This document shows, in pieces, positions 7,412 to 14,345 of a stretch of 17,208 bases of DNA; the first letter of the stretch is position 1, and each line of letters starts with the position of its first letter. This DNA comes from Polyangiaceae bacterium (lineage in GTDB: Bacteria > Myxococcota > Polyangia > Polyangiales > Polyangiaceae). The notes below the pieces were generated by a model. It saw only the letters and a list, made by a program, of their open reading frames with translations, was not told where the DNA came from and searched no databases. A program made the translations under genes and the position numbers. Where the stretch lies: NCBI GenBank assembly GCA_025936205.1, contig JAICTU010000162.1, positions 1 through 17,208 on the forward strand. The letters run 5' to 3'.

Positions 7412-8209
7412 ATGAGCTTCGTGCAGTGTGGCAGCGCGGTGCATCACTATCGTTCCAGCGGTGACCTTTCGAAAGAGCCCCTGCTCGTGTTCATCAATGG
7501 GCTCGGCACGGATCACCGCATCTGGGAGCGCGTGCTCGAGGCGCTGCCCGCGCAACTCTCGACGCTGGTCTACGATCTCCGCGGTCAGGGCCTGAGCGAG
7601 CTCGGCCCGGGCCGTTACGACGTCGCGGCCCTCAGCGATGATCTGGAGCTGCTGCTGCAACGCTTGGGCGCGCGCTCGGTGGTGCCGGTCGGGTTTTCCA
7701 TGGGCGGACTGGTCGCGCAACAGTTCGCGCTGGCGCACCCAGCGCGCGTGCGCGGCCTCGTGCTGTGCGCCAGCGCGGCGCGCATCGGCAGCGCCGAGAG
7801 CTGGGCCCAGCGCGCCGAAATCGTGCGCCACGGCGGCCTCGCGGCGATCGCGGACGCCGTGATCGAGCGCTGGTTCTCCGAGTCGTTTCGCGCGCTCTCG
7901 CCGCACCTCGTGCGTGGCTATCGCCTGCTGCTCGAGCGCGCCGACCCGGCAGGTTACCTGGCCGCGCTCCAGCTGCTCGCGGACGCCGATCTGAGCGCGC
8001 TGCTAGCGCAGCTCGCGGTGCCGGCGCTGCTGGTCGCGGGGGGAGCCGATCTGGCCACTCCGCCCGAGCTCGTCCGCGCCCAATCCGAGCGCATCGCGGG
8101 CGCGCAGTTCCGGGTGCTGGCGGGTGCCGGGCATCTGCTCGGGGTCGAGCAGCCCGAAGCACTGGCCCGTTCCATCACTGAATTCGTGCGAGGTGCTGGG
8201 CTTGTCTGA
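7412..8209 (+). CDS. pcaD: PcaD, 3-oxoadipate enol-lactonase
   Basis: PcaD is an alpha/beta hydrolase of 265 residues that opens beta-ketoadipate enol-lactone to beta-ketoadipate in the protocatechuate branch of the beta-ketoadipate pathway. The nucleophile elbow is VGFSMGGLVAQQ (S96), the acid is probably D213 in VAGGADLATPPEL, and the histidine is H241 in LAGAGHLLGVEQPEA. An oxyanion-type segment FINGLGTDHRIW (28-39) and YDLRGQGLSEL (54-64) are also typical. The ATG is preceded by an excellent Shine-Dalgarno sequence (GAGGAGGA), which rejects a longer TTG-like extension upstream. Alpha/beta hydrolases are functionally broad; the specific call rests on pcaC, pcaH, pcaG and pcaB following directly. 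Its stop overlaps the proposed pcaC start by 8 bp. Confidence 0.9.
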   Translation: MSFVQCGSAVHHYRSSGDLSKEPLLVFINGLGTDHRIWERVLEALPAQLSTLVYDLRGQGLSELGPGRYDVAALSDDLELLLQRLGARSVVPVGFSMGGLVAQQFALAHPARVRGLVLCASAARIGSAESWAQRAEIVRHGGLAAIADAVIERWFSESFRALSPHLVRGYRLLLERADPAGYLAALQLLADADLSALLAQLAVPALLVAGGADLATPPELVRAQSERIAGAQFRVLAGAGHLLGVEQPEALARSITEFVRGAGLV

Positions 8210-8609
8210 CGAGAAGAAAGAGTCGCTCTGGGAGCAGGGGTTAGAGGTGCGGCGCGCGGTGCTGGGCAGCGCGCACGTGGACCGTTCGCTGGCGGCGGCC
8301 ACGGATTTCGACCGCGATTTTCAGGGCTACATCACGCGCGCCGCCTGGGGCGAGATCTGGACGCGGCCCGGACTGCCGCTGCAGACGCGCCACCTGCTCA
8401 CGATCGTGATGCTCGCGGCGCTCAACCGCCAGGAAGAGCTGGAGATGCATCTGCAAGCCACGCGCAACACCGGGCTGCGCCCGGAGCAGGTGCGCGAGGC
8501 GCTGATGCAGGTCGCCGTGTACGCGGGCGTGCCCGCCGCCAATAGCGCCATGAAGATCGCCAAGCGCGTGCTGTTCCCGGAGGCAGGCGCGGGAGGCGAA
8601 CATGGCTGA
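8202..8609 (+). CDS. pcaC: PcaC, 4-carboxymuconolactone decarboxylase
   Basis: PcaC decarboxylates gamma-carboxymuconolactone to beta-ketoadipate enol-lactone. The sequence is full length at 135 residues and has the family core: EVRRAVLGSAHVDRSL, DFQGYITRAAWGEIWTRPGL, LTIVMLAALNRQEELEMHL and MQVAVYAGVPAANSAMKIA. The start is taken as TTG at 8202 because the protein then begins MSDEKKESLWEQGLEVRRAVLG, as other PcaC proteins do, and GAGG sits eight bases upstream inside pcaD. An in-frame GTG at 8193 is the alternative, adding three residues. The gene overlaps pcaD by 8 bp at the start and pcaH by 8 bp at the end, so translation of the three is probably coupled. It is a separate gene, not the PcaD-PcaC fusion (PcaL) seen in some actinobacteria. 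Confidence 0.93.
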   Translation: MSDEKKESLWEQGLEVRRAVLGSAHVDRSLAAATDFDRDFQGYITRAAWGEIWTRPGLPLQTRHLLTIVMLAALNRQEELEMHLQATRNTGLRPEQVREALMQVAVYAGVPAANSAMKIAKRVLFPEAGAGGEHG

Positions 8610-9357
8610 CGCCAAGCCAAGCGCGGGAGGCGCGCTCTTGCCGGAGCCGAAGATCAGTCGCTACCAGCCGCTCGATCACGCCGCTCAGCCGCCGTATCTG
8701 AGCCCGCGCTACGCATCCTCGGTGCATCGTTCGCCGCGCCAGCCGCTGGTCTTGATCCCGCAGACCCTGTCGGAGTTGACCGGACCCGTCTTCGGCCATT
8801 CGATCGTGTCCGCGGCCGACGCCGATCTCACCACGAACGCCGGCACCGGCGCACCCGCGCTGGGCGAGCGCATCATCGTCTCGGGCCGTGTGCTCGAGGA
8901 AGACGGCAGGCCCGTGCCCAACGCCCTGCTGGAGATCTGGCAGTGCAACGCGGCGGGCCGTTACCCGCATGTGCGCGATACCCACGACGCGCCGATCGAC
9001 CCGAATTTTCTGGGTTGCGGTCGCCTGCTGACGGACAACGAGGGCCGCTACCGCTTCGCGACCATCAAGCCCGGCGCGTATCCCTGGCGCAACAACTACA
9101 ACGCCTGGCGCCCCGCACATATCCATTTCTCGGTGTTCGGCGCCGCGTTCCTGACGCGCCTGGTGACGCAGATGTACTTCCCCGGTGATCCGCTGCTGCC
9201 GCTCGACGGTATCTTCATGTCGATCCCCGACGCGGCCGCGCGCGAGCGCCTGATTTCGCGCTTCGATCCCGAGATCGGGCGCCCCCACTACGCGCTCGGT
9301 TATCGCTTCGACATCGTGCTGCGCGGCCGCGAAGAAACGCCGCAGGAGGGCCTGTAA
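8602..9357 (+). CDS. pcaH: PcaH, protocatechuate 3,4-dioxygenase beta subunit
   Basis: This is the catalytic beta subunit of protocatechuate 3,4-dioxygenase, the non-haem Fe(III) intradiol enzyme that opens the ring to 3-carboxy-cis,cis-muconate. It has 251 residues. All four iron ligands are visible: Tyr in NAAGRYPHVRD (Y121), Tyr in KPGAYPWRN (Y160) and the two histidines of WRPAHIHFSVFG (H173, H175). The Arg of WRPAHIH (R170) is the usual ligand-assisting residue. MDPNF/LGCGR-like sequence (IDPNFLGCGRLLTDNEG) also fits. The ATG has GGGAGG five bases upstream, within the 3' end of pcaC, and overlaps the pcaC stop. The pcaG start follows after 1 bp, as expected for subunits made in equal amounts. 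Confidence 0.96.
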   Translation: MADAKPSAGGALLPEPKISRYQPLDHAAQPPYLSPRYASSVHRSPRQPLVLIPQTLSELTGPVFGHSIVSAADADLTTNAGTGAPALGERIIVSGRVLEEDGRPVPNALLEIWQCNAAGRYPHVRDTHDAPIDPNFLGCGRLLTDNEGRYRFATIKPGAYPWRNNYNAWRPAHIHFSVFGAAFLTRLVTQMYFPGDPLLPLDGIFMSIPDAAARERLISRFDPEIGRPHYALGYRFDIVLRGREETPQEGL

Positions 9358-9358
9358 G

Positions 9359-10006
9359 GTGCGCTATCCGGGTCGGTATGATCTCTACGCGGGCCAAACA
9401 CCGGGGCAGACGCTGGGGCCCTTCTTCGCTCAGGGGCTGGTCCGCGTCGCGTCCGTCTTTCAGTCCCGGCAGCTCTGCCGCGACGAACGCGACGTGATCC
9501 ACAACCTGCTGGCCGACGCGTCCACGCCCGGCGAACACCTGCGCATCGGGGGCACGGTCTACGACGGCCTGGGTCGCCCCATCCCGGACGCGCTCGTGGA
9601 GGTCTGGCAAGCGGACGCGCAGGGCCGCCATGGGCGTTCACGGGAGGCAGCGAGCTTCACTGGCTTCGGGCGCTGTGCCACCGACGACGCCGGGCGCTAT
9701 TTCTTCGAGACGATCCGTCCCGGTGCGGTGCCGGGACCGGGAGGGGCTCCTCAGGCTCCACACCTCAACGTGATCCTCGGCGCGCGGGGCCTGCCGCGGC
9801 TGGCGTTCACCCGTATCTATTTCGCGGGCGACCCCGCGCTCGGGCGCGACCCGGTGCTGGCCTGCGTGCCGGAAGTGCGGCGGGCCACGTTGCTCGCTCG
9901 CCCCGTACCCGAGGGCGCTGCGCCCAGTGCGCCGGACGGCTCCGCTCGCTACGTGTTCGACATCCACCTGCAGGGTGAGCGCGAAACAGTCTTCTTCGAC
10001 GTTTGA
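9359..10006 (+). CDS. pcaG: PcaG, protocatechuate 3,4-dioxygenase alpha subunit
   Basis: This is the non-catalytic but structural alpha subunit of protocatechuate 3,4-dioxygenase. It has 215 residues and the intradiol dioxygenase fold: GQTPGQTLGPFFAQGL near the N terminus, IGGTVYDGLGRPIPDALVEVWQ, TGFGRCATDDAGRYFFETIRPG, and a C-terminal YVFDIHLQGERETVFFDV. The iron-ligand positions are lost as expected for alpha subunits: the AAGRY tyrosine is replaced (QGRHGR), the PGxYPW tyrosine is PGAVPG, and the HIH motif is HLNV. The start is GTG, 1 bp after the pcaH stop; a GGAGG lies about ten bases upstream inside pcaH. It is followed by pcaB after 3 bp. Confidence 0.95.
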   Translation: MRYPGRYDLYAGQTPGQTLGPFFAQGLVRVASVFQSRQLCRDERDVIHNLLADASTPGEHLRIGGTVYDGLGRPIPDALVEVWQADAQGRHGRSREAASFTGFGRCATDDAGRYFFETIRPGAVPGPGGAPQAPHLNVILGARGLPRLAFTRIYFAGDPALGRDPVLACVPEVRRATLLARPVPEGAAPSAPDGSARYVFDIHLQGERETVFFDV

Positions 10007-10009
10007 GCC

Positions 10010-11371
10010 ATGACCCTGGTGCTGTCTTCGGCCATCTTCGGCCCCGCCTTCAGTGATCCCGCCGTCGCCGCCCTGCTCGACGACGCCGCCTACTTCCATG
10101 CCTTGCTGGAGGTGGAGGAGGCGCTGTCCCGCGTGCAGGCGCGCCTGGGCATGATCCCCGCGGAGGCCTCCACCGCGATCACCGCGGCGGCCGCGACGCT
10201 CGAGCTCGATGCCTCGGCGCTCGCCGCGGGCGTGCTGCGCGACGGAATTCCGATGATCGCGCTCGTGAAACAGCTGCGGGCCGCCGCAGGCAACGAGGCG
10301 GCTCCATACGTACACTGGGGCGCTACCAGCCAGGACATCATGGACACGGCCACCGTGCTGTGCGCGAGGCGCGTGCTGCTGCATATGCGCTGGGGGCTTG
10401 GGCGGCTTTTTCATTCCCTGGCGGAGCTGGCCCGGGCGCACCGGGGCAGCGTGATGGCGGCGCGCACCCACGGGCAGCAGGCCTTGCCGACCACGTTCGG
10501 GCTGAAGGTCGCGCTCTGGGCGTCGCCGCTGCTCCGGCAGCACGAGCGCCTCGATCAGCTGCTGCCGCGCTTCGCCGTGTTGCAGCTGGGTGGCGCCGCC
10601 GGCACCTTGGCGGCGCTCGGCGCGCGCGGTCCCGAGCTGGTGCGCGAGCTCGCGGCGGAGCTGGGGCTTGGCGCGCCGGAGCTGCCCTGGCACGCGCAGC
10701 GCGATCGCATCTTCGAGCTCGGCAGCTGGCTCGGCTTGCTCACCGGCAGCCTCGGCAAGCTGGCGCAGGACGTGATTTTGCTCTGCCAGACGGAAGTCGC
10801 CGAGCTCGCGGAAGCTGCCCCCGGGCAGCGCGGCGGCAGCAGCAGCATGCCGCAGAAGAACAACCCGATGCGCAGCGAGCAGATCCTGGCGGCGGCGCGC
10901 CGCTCCGGCGCCGAGCTCGTGGCGCTGCAGCAGGCGCTGGTGCAGGAGCACGAGCGTGGCACCCACGGCTGGCAGGTCGAATGGCTCTCCCTGTCGCCGC
11001 TGCTCGCGCTCGCGGCGGGCGCGCTCCATCACGCGGGCAGCCTGATCGAGGAGCTGGAGGTGGATGCGGCGCGCATGCGGGCCAACCTGCTCGCGGCGCC
11101 CGCAGGCGCCTTCGCGGAAGCCGCCGTGGGCGCGCTCTCCGCCGCCCTGCCGCGGCAGGAGGCACAAGCTCTGGTCGGCTCGTGCGCGGCGCGTGCCCGC
11201 GCCGACGGCCGCACGCTGGTCCAGGTACTGGAAGCCGAGCTCGGCCACCACCATGCCATAGATTGGGCCTGGCTCGCGCAGCCCGAGAATCATCTCGGCC
11301 AGGCACTGGCCTGGGTGGATCAGAGCGTCGCCGCGCTGCGAGCCGCGGGCGACGAGATCGCCGCCCGCTAG
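10010..11371 (+). CDS. pcaB: PcaB, 3-carboxy-cis,cis-muconate cycloisomerase
   Basis: PcaB is a member of the fumarase/aspartase superfamily that lactonises 3-carboxy-cis,cis-muconate to gamma-carboxymuconolactone. The 453-residue length is normal. Superfamily segments are present: VHWGATSQDIMDTA (101-114), AARTHGQQALPTTFG (150-164) and the signature GGSSSMPQKNNPMR (275-288), which carries the mobile-loop catalytic Ser. HGWQVEWLSL follows, typical of the PcaB/adenylosuccinate-lyase-like branch. Context settles PcaB over adenylosuccinate lyase. The ATG is 3 bp after the pcaG stop; no strong Shine-Dalgarno sequence is present, so expression likely depends on upstream translation. It is the last gene of the operon and ends 9 bp before the stop of the convergent MetE-like gene, leaving no obvious room for a terminator. 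Confidence 0.95.
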   Translation: MTLVLSSAIFGPAFSDPAVAALLDDAAYFHALLEVEEALSRVQARLGMIPAEASTAITAAAATLELDASALAAGVLRDGIPMIALVKQLRAAAGNEAAPYVHWGATSQDIMDTATVLCARRVLLHMRWGLGRLFHSLAELARAHRGSVMAARTHGQQALPTTFGLKVALWASPLLRQHERLDQLLPRFAVLQLGGAAGTLAALGARGPELVRELAAELGLGAPELPWHAQRDRIFELGSWLGLLTGSLGKLAQDVILLCQTEVAELAEAAPGQRGGSSSMPQKNNPMRSEQILAAARRSGAELVALQQALVQEHERGTHGWQVEWLSLSPLLALAAGALHHAGSLIEELEVDAARMRANLLAAPAGAFAEAAVGALSAALPRQEAQALVGSCAARARADGRTLVQVLEAELGHHHAIDWAWLAQPENHLGQALAWVDQSVAALRAAGDEIAAR

Positions 11372-11380
11372 CGGACGCCC

Positions 11381-12496
11381 TCAGCCCCAGACTTCATTTG
11401 CGATCTCGACCACCAGGCGCAGCTTGGCGATCTCTTCCTCGACGGTCAGATCGTTGCCGTGCTCGGAGCTCGAGAAGCCGCACTGCGGGCTCAGCGCCAG
11501 GTTCTCCAGCGGGACGTAGCGCGCCGCTTCCTCGATGCGCCGCTTGATCACGTCCTTCGACTCCAGCTCGGGGCGCTTGGACGTGACGAGACCCAATACC
11601 ACCAGCTTGTTCTTGGGTACGAAGCGCAGCGGCTCGAAACCTCCGGAACGCGAGTCGTCGTACTCGAGGAAGAAGGCGTCCACAGCGATCTCGTTGAACA
11701 ACGTCTCGGCCATGGCCTCGTAGCTGCCCTCCGCAACCCAGGCGCTGCGGAAGTTGCCGCGGCACAGGTGGATGCACGTGCTGAAGCCCGCGGGACGATC
11801 GCGCACCGAATCGCTGATCAGCTTGGCGTAGACCGAGGGCAGTTTGTTTGGATCCTCGCCAATGCTGCGCGCCCGCTCGCGGTGCTCCGGATCACACAGA
11901 TAGGCGAGGTTGGTGTCGTCCAGCTGCAGATACGTGCAGCCCGCCGCCGCCAGCTCGGCCAGCTCTTCGCGATAGACGCGCGCCAGATCCTCGAAGAATT
12001 CTGCGATGTCCGGGTACGCGCTCTGGTCGACGCTGCCGCGCCCGCCGCGGAAGTGCAGCATGCTGGGCGAGGGGATGCAGAGCTTGGCCGTACGCGAAGT
12101 GGCGCCCTTCAGAAAACGAAAATCTTCGACGGCGACGCCGCCCTGCGGGCGCTCGAGGCGCTGGGCCACGCCCAGCACGGGCGGTGAAAAGTCGATCTCC
12201 TTGCCCTGGCCACGAAACTTCACCTTGTATGAAGACGCCGACACGGTGACGCCGTGGATGCGCTTCAGAAAGTCGACGTGGAAGATGGCGCGGCGAAACT
12301 CGCCGTCCGTGACGCCTTGCAGCCCCACGTCCTCCTGGAGCTTCACGACGTTGCGGATGCAGCGATCTTCGAGTGCCCGTAGCTCGGCGGCGGGGATCTC
12401 TCCCTGCTCGTGCTGCCTGCGGGCGAGCAGCAGCTCTTTGGGTCGAAGCAGACTTCCGACGTGATCGGCGCGAAAAGGTGGGCTGGTGCGACGCAT
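11381..12496 (-). CDS. Core cobalamin-independent methionine synthase-like protein (MetE catalytic domain only)
   Basis: This 371-residue protein matches the C-terminal catalytic half of MetE (UROD/MetE-like fold, YxjG/YxjH type) and lacks the N-terminal folate-binding half of full MetE. The zinc ligands of MetE are all present: HLC in STCIHLCRGNF (H243, C245), Glu in FFLEYDDSRSG (E278) and Cys in ALSPQCGFSSSEHG (C339). The substrate loop LQLDDTNLAYLCD (191-202) and the N-terminal DHVGSLLRPKEL are typical. It probably transfers a methyl group to homocysteine or a related thiol; the methyl donor (methylfolate, methylcobalamin or another) cannot be read from sequence. The ATG start is fixed by the MRRTSPPFRADHVGS N terminus; upstream GGA is a weak ribosome site. 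It is convergent with pcaB and divergent from the sugar dehydrogenase gene, and appears monocistronic. Confidence 0.87.
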   Translation of the reverse strand: MRRTSPPFRADHVGSLLRPKELLLARRQHEQGEIPAAELRALEDRCIRNVVKLQEDVGLQGVTDGEFRRAIFHVDFLKRIHGVTVSASSYKVKFRGQGKEIDFSPPVLGVAQRLERPQGGVAVEDFRFLKGATSRTAKLCIPSPSMLHFRGGRGSVDQSAYPDIAEFFEDLARVYREELAELAAAGCTYLQLDDTNLAYLCDPEHRERARSIGEDPNKLPSVYAKLISDSVRDRPAGFSTCIHLCRGNFRSAWVAEGSYEAMAETLFNEIAVDAFFLEYDDSRSGGFEPLRFVPKNKLVVLGLVTSKRPELESKDVIKRRIEEAARYVPLENLALSPQCGFSSSEHGNDLTVEEEIAKLRLVVEIANEVWG

Positions 12497-12719
12497 GGCA
12501 TCCGTCTAACGCGTCCGCGGCGGCGCTGCAGTAGGAAGCGCTCACCGTGGCTCGCGCTCCCCACATTTTTCCCCGCATGTCACGGCGGCAGCGGGGTGCG
12601 GGGCGTCCCCGCGAAGCAGCCCCGTAGAAGCAGCTAGGAAAATTCCATTGCGTTCGCAGGCACGCTCGAGCACCATCAATCACTTATCTGAACTCCTCCA
12701 TTCTCTTCACAGACCTACG
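12497..12719. other. Divergent intergenic region, metE-like / sugar dehydrogenase
   Basis: This stretch of about 220 bp separates two divergent genes and must hold both promoters. It contains a perfect hairpin (entered separately) and, closer to the dehydrogenase, an A/T-richer patch (about 12636-12720) that stands out in this GC-rich window. I could not pick a convincing -35/-10 pair. An AGGA at 12636-12639 stands eight bases before an in-frame TTG at 12648, an alternative start of the dehydrogenase. Confidence 0.4.
12598..12612. other. Hairpin GCGGGG-CGT-CCCCGC
   Basis: There is a perfect 6-bp GC stem (12598-12603 with 12607-12612) and a 3-base loop. It lies upstream of the sugar dehydrogenase and upstream of the divergent MetE-like gene, so it is not a gene-end terminator for either. 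No T tract follows on either strand. The same stem sequence occurs again at 14230-14244, with a different loop. Confidence 0.6.
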
Positions 12720-14222
12720 ATGCTCGCACATCCGTTGTTCGCTTCGTGCGCCGCGCTGCTGCTCGGCGTTGCCTGCACTGACAGTTCCCACGCACTGAGC
12801 GGGGGCCCAGTGGGCGCCACGGATGGCGCGGCCGCTGGAGCCAGCTCCGGCGACGGCGAGCCCTCCCGTCCATCGAGCCCGAGTCCGCTGAGCAGCGGCG
12901 AGCCCGCCGCCAGCTCCACGGAGCGGCGCGGCGGCAGCGCGATTCCCGTCGCGGCGAGCTCACCGGGCGATCCAGCGCTGGGCGCCGGCTCGGAGCCCAC
13001 CGCCGCGAGTGAACCGGGCGCGGATGCGGGTGCGCTGGCTCCGCCCGTGCTCGACGAGCGCTGCCAGCCGCCGGCCGATACGACGATCCCTCCTTTGCAA
13101 TGGACGGAGCTCGCGCGCGGCCTGGAGCAACCGATCTACATCACCGCTGCGCCCGGCGACGACGCGCGCCTGTTCGTGATCGAGAAGCCGGGCCGCATCC
13201 GGGTGCTGCGCGACGGTCAGGTGCTGCCGGATGCGTTCCTCGACCTCACCGATCGAGTGCAGACCAGCGTCGAAGAGATGGGTTTGCTCGGGCTCGCGTT
13301 CCATCCGCGCTACGCCGACAACGGGCTCTTCTATGTCACGTATTCGACGGATCCGCAGGGCGGCACCAACCCGGCGCACACGGAGGTGCTCGCGGAGTTC
13401 CACGTGCGCGCCGGTGATCCCGAGCATGCCGACACGGCCGAGCGGCGCCTGCTCACGGTGGCCAAGCCAGAGGGCAATCACAACGGCGGCAACCTGCAGT
13501 TCCGCGCCGACGGACTGCTCTACTACGGCGTGGGCGACGGCGGCGGAGCCGACGACCAGCACGGCAGCGCGGGCAACGGACAAGCGCTGGACACCTTCAT
13601 GGGCAAGCTGCTGCGCATCGACGTCGACGGCCGCGGGGCGGGCGCCGAAGGTCAATATGGCATTCCCGCCGGCAACTACGCCGAGCGCAATCCGAGCGCG
13701 TTGCCGGAGCTCTGGAGCGTCGGCCTGCGCAACCCGTGGCGCTTCAGCTTCGATCGTTGCAATGGCGATCTGTACATCGGCGACGTGGGGCAGGAGGGCA
13801 GGGAAGAGGTCGACTACATCCCGGGCAGCGATGCGACCGGGCGCAACTTCGGCTGGCGCCTGATGGAGGCGGAGAACTGTTTCAATCCCGACACGGGCTG
13901 CGATCCGGATGCGACGGGCTTGACGTTGCCTCTGGCGAGCTACGGGCGTCAGGTCGGGCAATGCATCATCGGCGGCTACGTCTATCGTGGCAGCGCCGTC
14001 CCCGCGCTGCGCGGCGCCTACCTGTACGGTGACTACGAATCGGCGGTGTTCTTCGCCCTGCGCGCGCAGGGCGGCAGCGTGGCCGGCGATCCGATCGACA
14101 TCACGGCCAACCTCAACCCGGGCAAGGCGGTCGATGAGATCACCTCCTTCGGGCAGGACAACGCTGGCGAAGTGTACCTGACGACGTTCACGGGCCAGGT
14201 TTTCCGTCTGGATCCGCGCTGA
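12720..14222 (+). CDS. PQQ-dependent sugar dehydrogenase-like lipoprotein (sGDH/Asd family)
   Basis: This is a predicted exported lipoprotein of about 500 residues in the soluble glucose/sorbosone dehydrogenase beta-propeller family, whose members oxidise aldoses with PQQ outside the cytoplasm. A short signal (MLAHPLFASCAALLLGVAC) puts the lipid-bearing Cys at 19 (lipobox LGVAC). Residues about 20-110 are a Ser/Gly/Ala/Pro-rich linker with no fold. The propeller follows from about 127: GLEQPIYITAAPGDDARLFV, MGLLGLAFHP, GNHNGGNLQF (252-261, with H254 the likely catalytic base), YGVGDGGGADD and LWSVGLRNPWRFSFD with the PQQ-contacting Arg (about R341). It ends in GEVYLTTFTGQVFRL. ATG 12720 has no Shine-Dalgarno sequence; TTG 12648, with AGGA upstream, would give a 43-residue signal with a more basic n-region and is a real alternative. 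The substrate is unknown. Confidence 0.88.
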   Translation: MLAHPLFASCAALLLGVACTDSSHALSGGPVGATDGAAAGASSGDGEPSRPSSPSPLSSGEPAASSTERRGGSAIPVAASSPGDPALGAGSEPTAASEPGADAGALAPPVLDERCQPPADTTIPPLQWTELARGLEQPIYITAAPGDDARLFVIEKPGRIRVLRDGQVLPDAFLDLTDRVQTSVEEMGLLGLAFHPRYADNGLFYVTYSTDPQGGTNPAHTEVLAEFHVRAGDPEHADTAERRLLTVAKPEGNHNGGNLQFRADGLLYYGVGDGGGADDQHGSAGNGQALDTFMGKLLRIDVDGRGAGAEGQYGIPAGNYAERNPSALPELWSVGLRNPWRFSFDRCNGDLYIGDVGQEGREEVDYIPGSDATGRNFGWRLMEAENCFNPDTGCDPDATGLTLPLASYGRQVGQCIIGGYVYRGSAVPALRGAYLYGDYESAVFFALRAQGGSVAGDPIDITANLNPGKAVDEITSFGQDNAGEVYLTTFTGQVFRLDPR

Positions 14223-14228
14223 CAATTC

Positions 14229-14245
14229 TGCGGGGAAACCCCGCA
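14229..14245 (+). terminator. Hairpin after the sugar dehydrogenase gene, candidate terminator
   Basis: A perfect 7-bp stem (TGCGGGG / CCCCGCA) with an AAA loop begins 6 bp after the stop codon. No T run follows, so if it terminates transcription it is not of the classic intrinsic type; it could also protect the mRNA 3' end. A second small palindrome, CCCCGGGG, follows immediately. Confidence 0.45.
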
Positions 14246-14304
14246 CCCCGGGGAGGTCGGAGAGCGGTCATTCCTGGGGTTGACCGGCGCCGGGCGGCTC
14301 CGAG

Positions 14305-14340
14305 CCCTTGACCCCTGGGCCCCTAGGCCCCTAGACCCCT
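14305..14340 (+). repeat. C-rich degenerate repeat tract in the aroC leader
   Basis: Just upstream of the aroC ATG the sequence runs as related 8-9-base units (GACCCCTGG, GCCCCTAG, GCCCCTAG, ACCCCT), ending 5 bases before the start codon. It replaces the place where a ribosome binding site would be, and no GGAG-like sequence is present. It contains TTGACC at 14308-14313 and TAGACC at 14332-14337, 18 bases apart, which could be read as a weak -35/-10 pair. Confidence 0.6.
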
Positions 14341-14345
14341 CTCCG

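Noticed and set aside
9638..11293. Long minus-strand open frame opposite pcaG and pcaB
   Set aside because: Arg/Gln/Ala-rich composition without motifs, lying across well-supported genes; typical antisense shadow in GC-rich DNA. The same applies to long antisense frames opposite eboF (4298-5680), the dehydrogenase (12960-14246) and aroC (14331-15461).
14280..14345. TTG-initiated 22-residue extension of chorismate synthase
   Set aside because: The extension is encoded by the C-rich repeat and has no family counterpart; ATG 14346 matches the normal N terminus.
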